Assembly (NCBI GenBank): GCA_045806505.1
Contig: JBJMJE010000235.1
Location: 1 to 7,607, forward strand
Direction of reading: 5' to 3'
DNA from: DASVFB01 sp045806505
Lineage (GTDB): Bacteria; Actinomycetota; Thermoleophilia; Gaiellales; Gaiellaceae
Length of the DNA stretch: 7,607 nt
The notes beneath the pieces are model-generated. The model was given only the letters and a program-made list of their open reading frames with translations. It searched no databases and was not told the origin of the DNA. A program made the translations under genes and the position numbers. Within the stretch, counting starts at the first letter, position 1; the number at the start of each line of letters is the position of its first letter. Of the stretch, positions 1 through 6,301 are shown piece after piece.

Positions 1-420
1 GGCCGCGTTTCGCTGGTCCCGCGAGGTCAGGGCAGCGAGCAGGCTCGAATGGCTCGGGGCGAAGCCGCCGTTGCCGAGGCCCGCGATGGCGGCGAGTCCG
101 AACGCCTGCCAGGGGTGGTGGACGAACGGAAAGCCTCCGTAGCCCACGGCCAGGAGCCCCAGAGAGCTCATCAGGGTCGTGCGCGGGCCGACGAGGTCGA
201 CGAAGCGCCCGGCAAGCGGCGTTGACGCGAGGGCAACGGCGCCGAGGGTCGAGACGATCGCTCCGGAACTCGCCAGGCCGAAGTGACGGACCTCGTGCAG
301 GTAGATGATCAGGAACGGAAGGACGATCCCGTTCCCGAACGCGTTCGTCAGGCCGCCGACCTGGAGGATCCAGACCGGCCGGGGGAGGTCCGGGTTCAAG
401 CTGCGGAGGTAGGCGCGCAC
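1..420 (-). CDS. MFS transporter, N-terminal part (cut by window edge)
   Basis: Encodes the first 140 residues of a major facilitator superfamily permease, probably an efflux pump in the cytoplasmic membrane; the rest lies left of the window. Hydrophobic segments fit TM1 (about residues 16-40), TM2 (50-70), TM3 (80-98) and TM4 (105-125). The loop between TM2 and TM3 reads GRFVDLVGPR (71-80), a match to MFS motif A (GxxxDxxGxR). The GTG start at 418-420 is the first possible one, because this reading frame is closed by the stop codon of the MarR gene just upstream. The 15-bp gap and shared direction say it is cotranscribed with that regulator. MarR-MFS pairs are commonly drug or toxin exporters whose ligand relieves repression; the substrate here is unknown. 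The family is fairly sure, the substrate is not. Confidence 0.87.
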   Translation of the reverse strand, partial: MRAYLRSLNPDLPRPVWILQVGGLTNAFGNGIVLPFLIIYLHEVRHFGLASSGAIVSTLGAVALASTPLAGRFVDLVGPRTTLMSSLGLLAVGYGGFPFVHHPWQAFGLAAIAGLGNGGFAPSHSSLLAALTSRDQRNAA

Positions 421-435
421 GTCGCCGCGCGAGGA

Positions 436-909
436 TCACATAGGGCGTTTGACAGGCGCGGCGTTCGCCCGCGCCTCGAGCTCGTCGTCGACCGCTTCGC
501 GCAGCGCGACGAGGGCGTCGGTCAACACGGCCACCTGCTCGCGGCCGAGCCGCGCCTCGACGGCCTCCGCGTAGTCGCGGAAGACGGGCCGCGCTTCGTC
601 GAGCAGCCGCCGGCCCTCGGGCGTGAGGCGGATGAGAAACGAGCGGCCGTCATCGGGGTTCGGCACGCGCTCGGCATGGCCGCGGCTTTCGAGCCGCTTG
701 ACGCGGAAGATCACCGTCGAGAGCGGCATGATCAGGTACTCCGCGAGCGCGGTCGGCGTCAACGGGCCATCCGCGCCGATCGTGACGTAGAACGGATAGT
801 CCTCTGCCGGCAGCTCGACGGCGCCGAGCGCATGCTCGACCAGCCGCTTCCGCTTCTGGTGCGCCCAGAAGACCTCGAACAGAACGGTTGGTGGGCCGGT
901 GCGAGCCAT
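436..909 (-). CDS. MarR-family transcriptional regulator
   Basis: A 157-residue winged helix-turn-helix regulator, the usual size for MarR proteins, which bind palindromic operators as dimers. Helix-turn-helix lies at about residues 49-77 (TPTALAEYL, then STVIFRVKRLESRG). The wing carries the family signature NPDDGRSFLIRLTPEGR (84-100), followed by long helices that would build the dimer interface. There is no cysteine at all, so thiol-based peroxide sensing of the OhrR type is ruled out; a small-molecule ligand is more likely. The ATG start has no Shine-Dalgarno sequence in front of it and is touched directly by a palindrome (910-927), which points to a leaderless, self-repressed transcript. 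It heads an operon with the MFS gene and faces the beta-propeller gene 40 bp away. Family assignment is confident; targets are inferred from position. Confidence 0.94.
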   Translation of the reverse strand: MARTGPPTVLFEVFWAHQKRKRLVEHALGAVELPAEDYPFYVTIGADGPLTPTALAEYLIMPLSTVIFRVKRLESRGHAERVPNPDDGRSFLIRLTPEGRRLLDEARPVFRDYAEAVEARLGREQVAVLTDALVALREAVDDELEARANAAPVKRPM

Positions 910-927
910 TAATGCAATCTTGCACTA
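910..927. promoter_or_regulatory. MarR operator 1, overlapping the marR promoter
   Basis: TAATGCAA-TC-TTGCACTA is an 8-2-8 inverted repeat with one mismatch (the core TGCAA-TC-TTGCA is perfect). It touches the marR ATG (909-907) directly. Read on the minus strand it contains CAAGAT at -13 to -8, a possible -10 box (A at position 2, T at position 6), so a dimer bound here would block transcription of marR and the transporter. Binding by this MarR protein is inferred from position and symmetry. Confidence 0.72.
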
Positions 928-931
928 CTTT

Positions 932-949
932 TGCTACAACGTTGCACTA
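932..949. promoter_or_regulatory. MarR operator 2, overlapping the propeller-gene promoter
   Basis: TGCTACAA-CG-TTGCACTA is an 18-bp imperfect palindrome with one exact copy of the half-site TTGCACTA found in operator 1 and a weaker partner half (5 of 8). Its centre is 22 bp, about two helical turns, from the centre of operator 1, so both dimers would sit on the same DNA face. It touches the ATG at 950. CAACGT at 937-942 could be the rightward -10 box. Weaker symmetry suggests lower affinity than operator 1. Confidence 0.6.
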
Positions 950-1879
950 ATGCAGGGGAGCCGGAAGAAGTATGGACTCGCCCCGGCGGCGCTCGTCGCC
1001 GCCGGCGTCGTGGCCGTTTGCGCCGCCGCCGCGCCGGCGCCTCTGACGCCCGTCGCCACCGTCGCGGTGGGCGCGCAGTCCGGCATGGTGCTCTCCGCAG
1101 CCGGGTCGATCTGGTCGACCGACTTCGCCCTCGGCCGTGTCGTCCGGATCGACCCGGCGACCAACACCGTCACGCACAGGACGTCGTTTGCGTCGCGTCC
1201 GTTCGGGCTGGCGTACGGCGCCGGCAGTCTCTGGGTCGCCGACCGCTCGATCAACACGCTCGGCCGGATCGATCCTCGCACCGGCAAGGTCCTGAAGAAA
1301 ATCCGTATCGGCTACAACAGTTACGGCGCGACGTTCGCGGCCGGCAGCGTGTGGGTGACGAGCGAGCTCGACGGCACCGTCCGCCGCATCAGCCCGAAGA
1401 AGAACAAGGTCACTGCCACGATCAAGGCCGGCATCACCCCGAACGGCGTGGTGTACGCGTTCGGCTCGTTGTGGGTCGCCGACCTCGGCGGCAGCAAGCT
1501 CCTCAAGATCAACGTCAAGACGAACAAGATCGTGAAGCGGATCTCGCTCGCCAAGGTGGACTGGATCACGCCGTCGGCCGACTCGCTGTGGGTCTCGAGC
1601 GAGACCGGCCGCGTGTTCCGCGTCAGCCCGACGACCGGTGCGGTCACCGCGCGCGTGGACGTCGGCGCGAACCCGCTCGGCTCGGCGTGGATCAACGGCG
1701 AGCTCTGGGTGCCGAACATCGACGACGGGACGATCTCGATCGTCGATCCGGCGAAGAACGAGGTGCGCACGACGCTTTCGGCCGGCAAAGGGCCGCTTTC
1801 GATCGCCTCGGCGGCGGGAGACGTCTGGATCTCCGTCTCCGAGGCAGGCGAGATCTGGAGAGTGCGGCCCATTCAATAA
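950..1879 (+). CDS. secreted seven-bladed beta-propeller protein (Vgb/YVTN-like)
   Basis: A 309-residue exported protein. The N-terminus has basic residues (R5, K6, K7), a hydrophobic stretch (10-24) and an AAAAPA site (25-30), fitting a type I signal peptide; C24 lacks a proper lipobox. The rest is seven repeats of about 40 residues starting near 40, 81, 121, 161, 201, 239 and 279. Each carries a G-S-L-W-V type strand, then R-I-D/S-P-x-T-x-K/T-V. Seven such units make a closed propeller like virginiamycin B lyase (Vgb) and YVTN proteins. The only histidine is H76, and the late-blade catalytic histidine of Vgb is absent, so a binding or scaffolding role is more likely than lyase activity. The frame stays open upstream to a GTG at 899, but ATG 950 is preferred: the upstream part is operator DNA and the signal peptide begins properly at 950. 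It probably shares control with the divergent MarR operon. Confidence 0.85.
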   Translation: MQGSRKKYGLAPAALVAAGVVAVCAAAAPAPLTPVATVAVGAQSGMVLSAAGSIWSTDFALGRVVRIDPATNTVTHRTSFASRPFGLAYGAGSLWVADRSINTLGRIDPRTGKVLKKIRIGYNSYGATFAAGSVWVTSELDGTVRRISPKKNKVTATIKAGITPNGVVYAFGSLWVADLGGSKLLKINVKTNKIVKRISLAKVDWITPSADSLWVSSETGRVFRVSPTTGAVTARVDVGANPLGSAWINGELWVPNIDDGTISIVDPAKNEVRTTLSAGKGPLSIASAAGDVWISVSEAGEIWRVRPIQ

Positions 1880-1894
1880 CGCGCGCGGCTGAGC

Positions 1895-1907
1895 TACCGT
1901 CCTGTCG
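1895..1907 (+). promoter_or_regulatory. possible leaderless promoter of the histidine kinase
   Basis: TACCGT (1895-1900) fits the actinobacterial -10 pattern TANNNT, and the sixth base after it leads straight into the GTG start at 1907, so the transcript would begin on the start codon. There is no Shine-Dalgarno sequence in the 27-bp gap after the propeller gene. The same TANNNT-N6-GTG spacing occurs before the epimerase gene at 6876. No clear -35 box is seen. Confidence 0.45.
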
Positions 1908-3580
1908 TGGACGAGCGCGAGCTCGAACGCAGGGCCAGGGTCACTCAGCTTCTCCTTCGAGCGGCGCGGACGCTCGGCGAGACGGTCGACCCGGACCGCG
2001 TGTACGACCGATTCCACGACCTGCTCGCGGAATTCGTGGTGCTCGACGGGATCCTCGTCTCGTCATATGACGACGCCGAAGGAATGATTCGCTGCGAGTA
2101 CGCCTGGTCGGACGGCAACCGTCTCGACGTCTCCGTGTTCCCGCCGATCGCGCTCAACCGCGACGGCGGCGGGATGCAGAGCAGGGTGATCATCAACGGC
2201 GATCCCCTGCTGTTCAACGACGTGGCCGAGGTCGTTCGTGATCCGGGCGGCACGTACTACGACGTCGACCGCGAAGGAAACGTGCGCAAGCTGCCGGATT
2301 CCGGGCCGCCCGGCTCCACCGCCGCGATGATGGTTCCCGTCAAGCACGAGGGGCGCGTCGTCGGTGTCGTGCAGGTGATGGCGAACAGCGGCTCCTACAC
2401 GCAGGAGCAGCTCGAGCTCGCCGACGGGCTCGTCCAGCAGATGGCGGCTGCCGTACGCAACGCACGCCTGCAGAAAGAGCAGTGGCGGCTCGAGGCCGCC
2501 GAGGCGGCTGCGCGCGCGGTCGCCGCGGAGCGCGAGCAGGCGGCCTTCGTGCTCGACCTCGTCGGCGACGGGATCTTCCTCGTCGACGAGGCCGGCATCG
2601 TCCGGCTCTGGAACCGTGCCGCGGCACAGGTCACAGGCCTGACCGCGGACGATGCGTGCGGAGAGCCGCTCACCGGACTCTTCCCCGACTGGCCGGCGCT
2701 CGTCGAGCGGATCCCGATCTCGAAGCACGGCGAGCCGACGCGGTCGGTGACGCTGCCGGTCGCCGTCGGAGCACGCGATCTCTGGCTCTCGTTCGTCGCC
2801 GTGCGCGGCGAGGGCGGCATCGTCTACGCCTTCCGCGACCTGACGAGCGAGCGGCGGCTCGACGAGGAGAAGAGCGACCTGATCTCGACGATCTCGCACG
2901 AGCTGCGAACGCCGATGGCCGCGGTTTACGGCGCCGCTCAGACGCTGCTCCGGCGCGAGGACGACCTGAAGCCCGAGCAGAAGCGGCAGATGCTCGAGAT
3001 GGTGGCGGAGCAGGCCGCGCGGCTCAGCCAGATCACCGAGGCGGTGCTCCTCGCGACGCAGCTCGACCGTGACACGCTCTCGGTCGAGACCGAGCCGGTC
3101 GACCTCGGCGAGCTCGCTCGTTCGACCGTCCACACGATGAAGTCGCACCTCCCGCCGTCGACGGAGGTCGACGTGGACGTCGCACCGGAGGTCGGCGCCG
3201 CCACCGGCGCGCCCGACCGCATCCAGCAGGTCCTCGTGAACCTGGTCGACAACGCGGTCAAATACGGCGGCAACACGCCCGTCCACGTCCGCGTCGAGCC
3301 GGCGAACGGGCTCGTCCGCCTCGTCGTCGCCGACTCCGGGCCCGGGATTCCGCACGCCGAGCAGGCGCGGATCTTCGAGAAGTTCTACCGCTCCGGTCCG
3401 GAGCTGACGCGCGCCTCGGGCGGCACCGGGCTCGGCCTCTACATCTCGCGCGAGCTCGTGCAGCGCATGGGCGGCAGGCTGGACGTCCGCTCCGAGCCGG
3501 GCGCCGGCTCGGCCTTCGTCGTCGAGCTCCCGAGTGCCGAACATGACGTAGCTGCACATTTGCGCGCGCTTTCTTCCTAA
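1907..3580 (+). CDS. soluble GAF-PAS sensor histidine kinase
   Basis: A 557-residue sensor kinase without membrane segments, so it senses inside the cell. A GAF-like domain spans about residues 10-187 (STAAMMVPVKHEGRVVGVVQ core). A charged coiled linker (187-212) follows, then a PAS domain (213-315: VGDGIFLVDEAGIVRLWN at 219-236). Next is the HisKA dimerisation domain with the H-box ISHELRTP, phosphoacceptor H331. The ATPase domain has an N-box NLVDNAVKYG (N449), G1 DSGPGI (476-481), F-box FEKFYR (490-495) and G2 GTGLGLYI (506-513). All catalytic motifs are intact. GAF and PAS domains may bind a small ligand or cofactor; no cysteine or histidine pattern points to a specific one. No response regulator lies next to it, so its partner is elsewhere. 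It shares direction with the polysaccharide genes downstream (78-bp gap) and may be linked to their control. GTG is the start; the next Met is at residue 60, inside the GAF domain. Confidence 0.95.
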   Translation: MDERELERRARVTQLLLRAARTLGETVDPDRVYDRFHDLLAEFVVLDGILVSSYDDAEGMIRCEYAWSDGNRLDVSVFPPIALNRDGGGMQSRVIINGDPLLFNDVAEVVRDPGGTYYDVDREGNVRKLPDSGPPGSTAAMMVPVKHEGRVVGVVQVMANSGSYTQEQLELADGLVQQMAAAVRNARLQKEQWRLEAAEAAARAVAAEREQAAFVLDLVGDGIFLVDEAGIVRLWNRAAAQVTGLTADDACGEPLTGLFPDWPALVERIPISKHGEPTRSVTLPVAVGARDLWLSFVAVRGEGGIVYAFRDLTSERRLDEEKSDLISTISHELRTPMAAVYGAAQTLLRREDDLKPEQKRQMLEMVAEQAARLSQITEAVLLATQLDRDTLSVETEPVDLGELARSTVHTMKSHLPPSTEVDVDVAPEVGAATGAPDRIQQVLVNLVDNAVKYGGNTPVHVRVEPANGLVRLVVADSGPGIPHAEQARIFEKFYRSGPELTRASGGTGLGLYISRELVQRMGGRLDVRSEPGAGSAFVVELPSAEHDVAAHLRALSS

Positions 3581-3604
3581 AACCTCATTCGGGGGAGCGG
3601 AGAC

Positions 3605-3640
3605 GTGGGAGCCCCGCCGATGGCGAACGCGACCCCGTAA
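3605..3640 (+). other. possible leader mini-ORF upstream of the small two-cysteine gene
   Basis: In the 78-nt gap before the next gene, GTG 3605 opens an 11-codon frame MGAPPMANATP ending at TAA 3638-3640. An internal ATG at 3620 gives MANATP. Both starts have purine-rich Shine-Dalgarno-like sequence at good distance: GGGGGAG (3591-3597) is 7 nt before GTG 3605, and GGGAG (3607-3611) is 8 nt before ATG 3620. It ends 18 nt before the main start. It could be a translated leader or a G-rich stretch arising by chance; I cannot match the gap to a known riboswitch. Confidence 0.25.
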
Positions 3641-3649
3641 ACAACCCCT

Positions 3650-3654
3650 AGGAG
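3650..3654 (+). promoter_or_regulatory. Shine-Dalgarno site AGGAG
   Basis: AGGAG lies 4 nt before the ATG at 3659 and fixes that start. It contrasts with the leader-free starts of the kinase, MarR and propeller genes, so this gene is translated from an mRNA with a real 5' leader. Confidence 0.75.
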
Positions 3655-3658
3655 AACC

Positions 3659-4105
3659 ATGTCCGTGCAGCAAAGACGCTTCGCGGCGGCGACACGGACT
3701 GCGGCACCAAAACGCGGCTCCCGTAGCCGCATCAAGTTGACACTTACGTGGCTGACCGTCGTCAGCGCGCTCTCGCTCTTCACGAGCACCGTGGTCGCGA
3801 CCGCGGCAGGCGGCAAGCCCGACTACGCCGGTGCGGCGAAGCAGCTTCCGTCGAACCAGCCGATGGTCGTCCTCCAGACGGGCAAGAAAGAAGTGTGCTC
3901 CGTCAACGCGAGCCAGCTCGCCGTGCTCCAGGCCCGCTTCGACACCGGCTGGATGACGGTGATGCTGAACGACGTCCAGACCGAGCTCGTGACGGTCTCC
4001 GGCGCCAACGCGCACGACGTCAGCACGATGGTCGGCCCCGTCAACTGCAAGCTCGTGCAGGAGAAGCACCTGTTCTACCTGCCGTTCGACGCGCAGACGA
4101 GCTAG
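3659..4105 (+). CDS. small exported or membrane-anchored protein with two cysteines, function unknown
   Basis: A 148-residue protein I do not recognise. A long basic N-terminus (R6, R7, R13, K18, R19, R22, R24, K26) leads into one hydrophobic segment (about 27-48) ending in VVATAAGG. This is either a signal peptide with an unusually long n-region or a type II anchor. The outside part (about 50-148) has exactly two cysteines, C80 and C130, which could form a disulfide, and no catalytic motif that I can name. It has a strong start signal (AGGAG). The next gene, a processive membrane glycosyltransferase, begins 5 bp after its stop, so the two are almost surely cotranscribed and coupled in translation. 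That suggests an accessory role at the outer face of the synthase, for example in polymer export or attachment, but this is inference from position only. Confidence 0.8.
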   Translation: MSVQQRRFAAATRTAAPKRGSRSRIKLTLTWLTVVSALSLFTSTVVATAAGGKPDYAGAAKQLPSNQPMVVLQTGKKEVCSVNASQLAVLQARFDTGWMTVMLNDVQTELVTVSGANAHDVSTMVGPVNCKLVQEKHLFYLPFDAQTS

Positions 4106-4110
4106 CTGAC

Positions 4111-5415
4111 ATGAGAACGAGGATGGAGCGCGTCCACGCGGCGCTGTACGCGGCGCTGATCTGCGTGCTCGCCGGGTCGGGCGCGCTCTTCCTCTCGCAG
4201 TTCCTGACGAGCGGGGTCTTCTGGGAGCGCTTCACGATCGCGTACCTCGGCGCGCTCGTCGTCTACACCTGGTACCTGTTCGCGCTGCTGCTCGTGCACG
4301 ATGTGCGGCCGCGGCGCTACGCGTCGTACGGCGGCGAGAAGATCGCGGTGCTGATCCCCTGTTACAACGAGGAGCCTGCGCTCGTCGAGGACTCGATCCG
4401 CAGTGTCCTCTGCGCGTACGGGAACAAGCAGGTGATCGTCATCGACGACGGCTCGACGAACGGCGTGCAAACGCGGCTGCGCGAGCTCGCACGCGACTTG
4501 CCGATCACGCTGCACGAGTTCGCGGAGAACGCCGGCAAGCGCGAGGCGCTCTTCCATGCGACGACGCACATGCTCGACGACGACGTCGCGTTCGTCGTCA
4601 CGATCGACAGCGACACGCTGCTCGCGGCGACCGCACTCGTCCGCGTCGTCGAACCGCTACTCGACCCAAAGATCGGCGCGTCCACCGGCAACGTGCTGCT
4701 GCTCAACGAGCGTCAGAACCTGCTCACGCGGATGATCGGCACGTACTACTGGATCGGCCTCAACATCTACAAGCAGGCGCAGTCGGTGATCCGCAGCGTC
4801 GTGTGCTGCAGCGGCTGCCTCGCCGCGTACAACGCGCCGCTGCTCCGCGAGGTGATCGGCGAGTTCGCGAGCCAGCGCTTCCTCGGCGAACGCTGCACGC
4901 ACTCCGAGGACCGGCACCTGACGAACCTCGTGCTCAAGCGCGGGTTCGACGTCGTCTACGTGAGCGAGGCGGTGAGCTGGACGGAAACGCCTGCGACGGT
5001 CGACGGCTTCCTCAAGCAGCAACGCCGCTGGAAGCGCGGCTATGTCCGTGAGTCGCTGTTCACGCTGCTGTACGCGTGGCGCGTGAAGAAGCTGCTCTGG
5101 CTGCAGATCCTCGTCTGGGATCTCAGCGCACCGTTCCTCGCCTTCGGTCTGCGGATCGGCCTCATCGTCGTCGTGGTGACGAACCCGACGCTGTTCTTCA
5201 CGGCGATCCTGCCGAGCTGGGTCGCGCTGCTCCTGATCCGCTACATCTTCGTGCCGCTGCGGGCGCCCGACAAGCTGCTCGGCCTCTTCCTCTACATGTT
5301 CTTCTACGAGTGCTGCCTCTACTGGCTGAACCTGTGGGCGCTCTTCACGGTGCGCAACAAGAGCTGGGTCACGCGCACGCCGGCGTCGCAGCCGGCCGTG
5401 CCGGCTAACGCTTGA
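4111..5415 (+). CDS. processive family 2 glycosyltransferase, hyaluronan synthase/NodC-like
   Basis: A 434-residue integral membrane enzyme that would polymerise a UDP-sugar on the cytoplasmic side and push the chain out. TM helices at about 8-30 and 42-62 come first, then the GT-A domain: VLIPCYNEE (80-88), IDDGS (111-115), the metal-binding DSD (166-168), VCCSGCLAAY (231-240), SEDRHLTN (265-272), TETP (291-294) and the QxxRW motif QQRRW (303-307). Three more membrane segments (about 330-356, 360-382, 388-412) follow. Motif order and wording closely follow class I hyaluronan synthases and NodC, including the CSG, DRHLTN, ETP and QQxRW stretches and a late NKSWVTR resembling the HAS tail. One deviation is SED where HAS has GDD. 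The polymer cannot be read from sequence: hyaluronan-like, chitin-like or another beta-glycan are all possible. ATG 4111 is taken because it sits 5 bp after the upstream stop; ATG 4123 is an alternative but has its only purine-rich stretch directly against it. Confidence 0.92.
   Translation: MRTRMERVHAALYAALICVLAGSGALFLSQFLTSGVFWERFTIAYLGALVVYTWYLFALLLVHDVRPRRYASYGGEKIAVLIPCYNEEPALVEDSIRSVLCAYGNKQVIVIDDGSTNGVQTRLRELARDLPITLHEFAENAGKREALFHATTHMLDDDVAFVVTIDSDTLLAATALVRVVEPLLDPKIGASTGNVLLLNERQNLLTRMIGTYYWIGLNIYKQAQSVIRSVVCCSGCLAAYNAPLLREVIGEFASQRFLGERCTHSEDRHLTNLVLKRGFDVVYVSEAVSWTETPATVDGFLKQQRRWKRGYVRESLFTLLYAWRVKKLLWLQILVWDLSAPFLAFGLRIGLIVVVVTNPTLFFTAILPSWVALLLIRYIFVPLRAPDKLLGLFLYMFFYECCLYWLNLWALFTVRNKSWVTRTPASQPAVPANA
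5390..5406. terminator. hairpin at the convergent gene overlap
   Basis: AGCCGGC-CGT-GCCGGCT is a perfect 7-bp stem with a 3-nt loop. It covers the last codons of the glycosyltransferase gene and the stop codon of the opposing methyltransferase gene. No T-run follows on either strand. The position suits a two-way transcription stop between convergent genes, but the coding sequence may also explain it. Confidence 0.4.
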
Positions 5416-6220
5416 CCGCGATCACCTCGACGTAGGCCGACGGCGCGACGAGCGTGCCGTCGTCCGCGCGGTTGTGCTTGCGGTAGACGTCGAGCAGGTC
5501 GTTTGCGAGCGACTCCTGTCCCGCTTCGTCGAGTGCTCCGAACGCGACCTGCGTCGGGCCGTACCAGTCGCGGAAGAACTCGAGCATGTGCTCCGGCGAA
5601 GGGAATCGCCAGACGAGATCGCGGGGCGTGACCTCGAGCGTCCTCAGGCGGTCGCCGAAGAGCTCGCGCACCTTCGCCTCGTCACCCCAGTTGAACACCG
5701 GCTGGACGCCGGGCGGCGGCGGGACGTGCTTGCCGGTCGCGGCAAAGACCTCGTTCATCATCGATCCGGGAGCCCAGTTCGCCATGCCGATCCGTCCTGC
5801 GGGCCGGCAGACGCGGACGATCTCGTCCGCCACGCGCTGCTGGTCGGGCGCGAACATCGCGCCGAACGTCGAGATGACGACGTCGTACGAGCTGTCCTGG
5901 AACGGAAGGTTCTGCGCGTCCGCGACCTGCGTCGCGATCGGCAGGCCTTCGCTCTCGGCGCGCCGCTTCGCCTGCTCGAGCAGGTCGGGCACGAAGTCGG
6001 TGCACGTGACGTCGGCGAACCGGCGTGCCGCGGCGAGCGACGCGGTGCCGGTGCCGCCGCCGACGTCGAGCACGCGCTCGCCCGGGTGGATGTCGACGCT
6101 CTCGGCAAGCAGCTCGCCGTGGAGCACGAGCAGCGCGCCAAAGCGACCGAAGTCGCCGGACGACCAGGCGCCCTGCTGCCGTTCGGTGATCGACTTGTAA
6201 TCGGGTGCAGCTGTGCTCAT
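5405..6220 (-). CDS. class I SAM-dependent methyltransferase
   Basis: A 271-residue methyltransferase with the Rossmann-type fold of the UbiE/Methyltransf_11 group, transferring a methyl group from S-adenosylmethionine. Motif I is VLDVGGGTG (50-58). The acidic residue that holds the SAM ribose is D75 in CTDFVPDL, D101 in the VADAQNLPF segment contacts the adenine side, and a post-II strand SYDVVIST (111-118) is followed by IVRVCRPAGRIGMANW (134-149). The C-terminal third (about 150-271) is a cap that would choose the substrate; it is not diagnostic, so the target is unknown. The start is supported by AAAGG at 6232-6228, 7 nt before the ATG. The gene is transcribed against the glycosyltransferase gene, and the two ends overlap by 11 bp, so it is a separate transcription unit. 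Family is sure, substrate is not. Confidence 0.93.
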   Translation of the reverse strand: MSTAAPDYKSITERQQGAWSSGDFGRFGALLVLHGELLAESVDIHPGERVLDVGGGTGTASLAAARRFADVTCTDFVPDLLEQAKRRAESEGLPIATQVADAQNLPFQDSSYDVVISTFGAMFAPDQQRVADEIVRVCRPAGRIGMANWAPGSMMNEVFAATGKHVPPPPGVQPVFNWGDEAKVRELFGDRLRTLEVTPRDLVWRFPSPEHMLEFFRDWYGPTQVAFGALDEAGQESLANDLLDVYRKHNRADDGTLVAPSAYVEVIAVKR

Positions 6221-6301
6221 GTCGCCGCCTTTGTCGCAGTCGTCCGCGCGGGGAGAATCTCACGCCGCGGCACCGAACGCGTCGTACTCTCTGGGCAAGC
6301 C

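Noticed and set aside
899..949. Upstream extension of the propeller gene to GTG 899
   Set aside because: The extra 17 residues come from operator DNA and the marR start, and would bury the signal peptide; ATG 950 fits better.
3591..3640. Riboswitch (c-di-AMP, c-di-GMP or fluoride type) in the leader
   Set aside because: The G-rich patches look faintly similar, but the conserved cores are absent and the leader is too short for the ydaO class.
2063..4069. Long minus-strand open frame (668 codons) opposite the kinase and small-protein genes
   Set aside because: It runs antisense to clear kinase motifs, its composition is the Arg/Asp/Val/Leu/His-rich pattern of a shadow frame in GC-rich DNA, and it has no domain signature.
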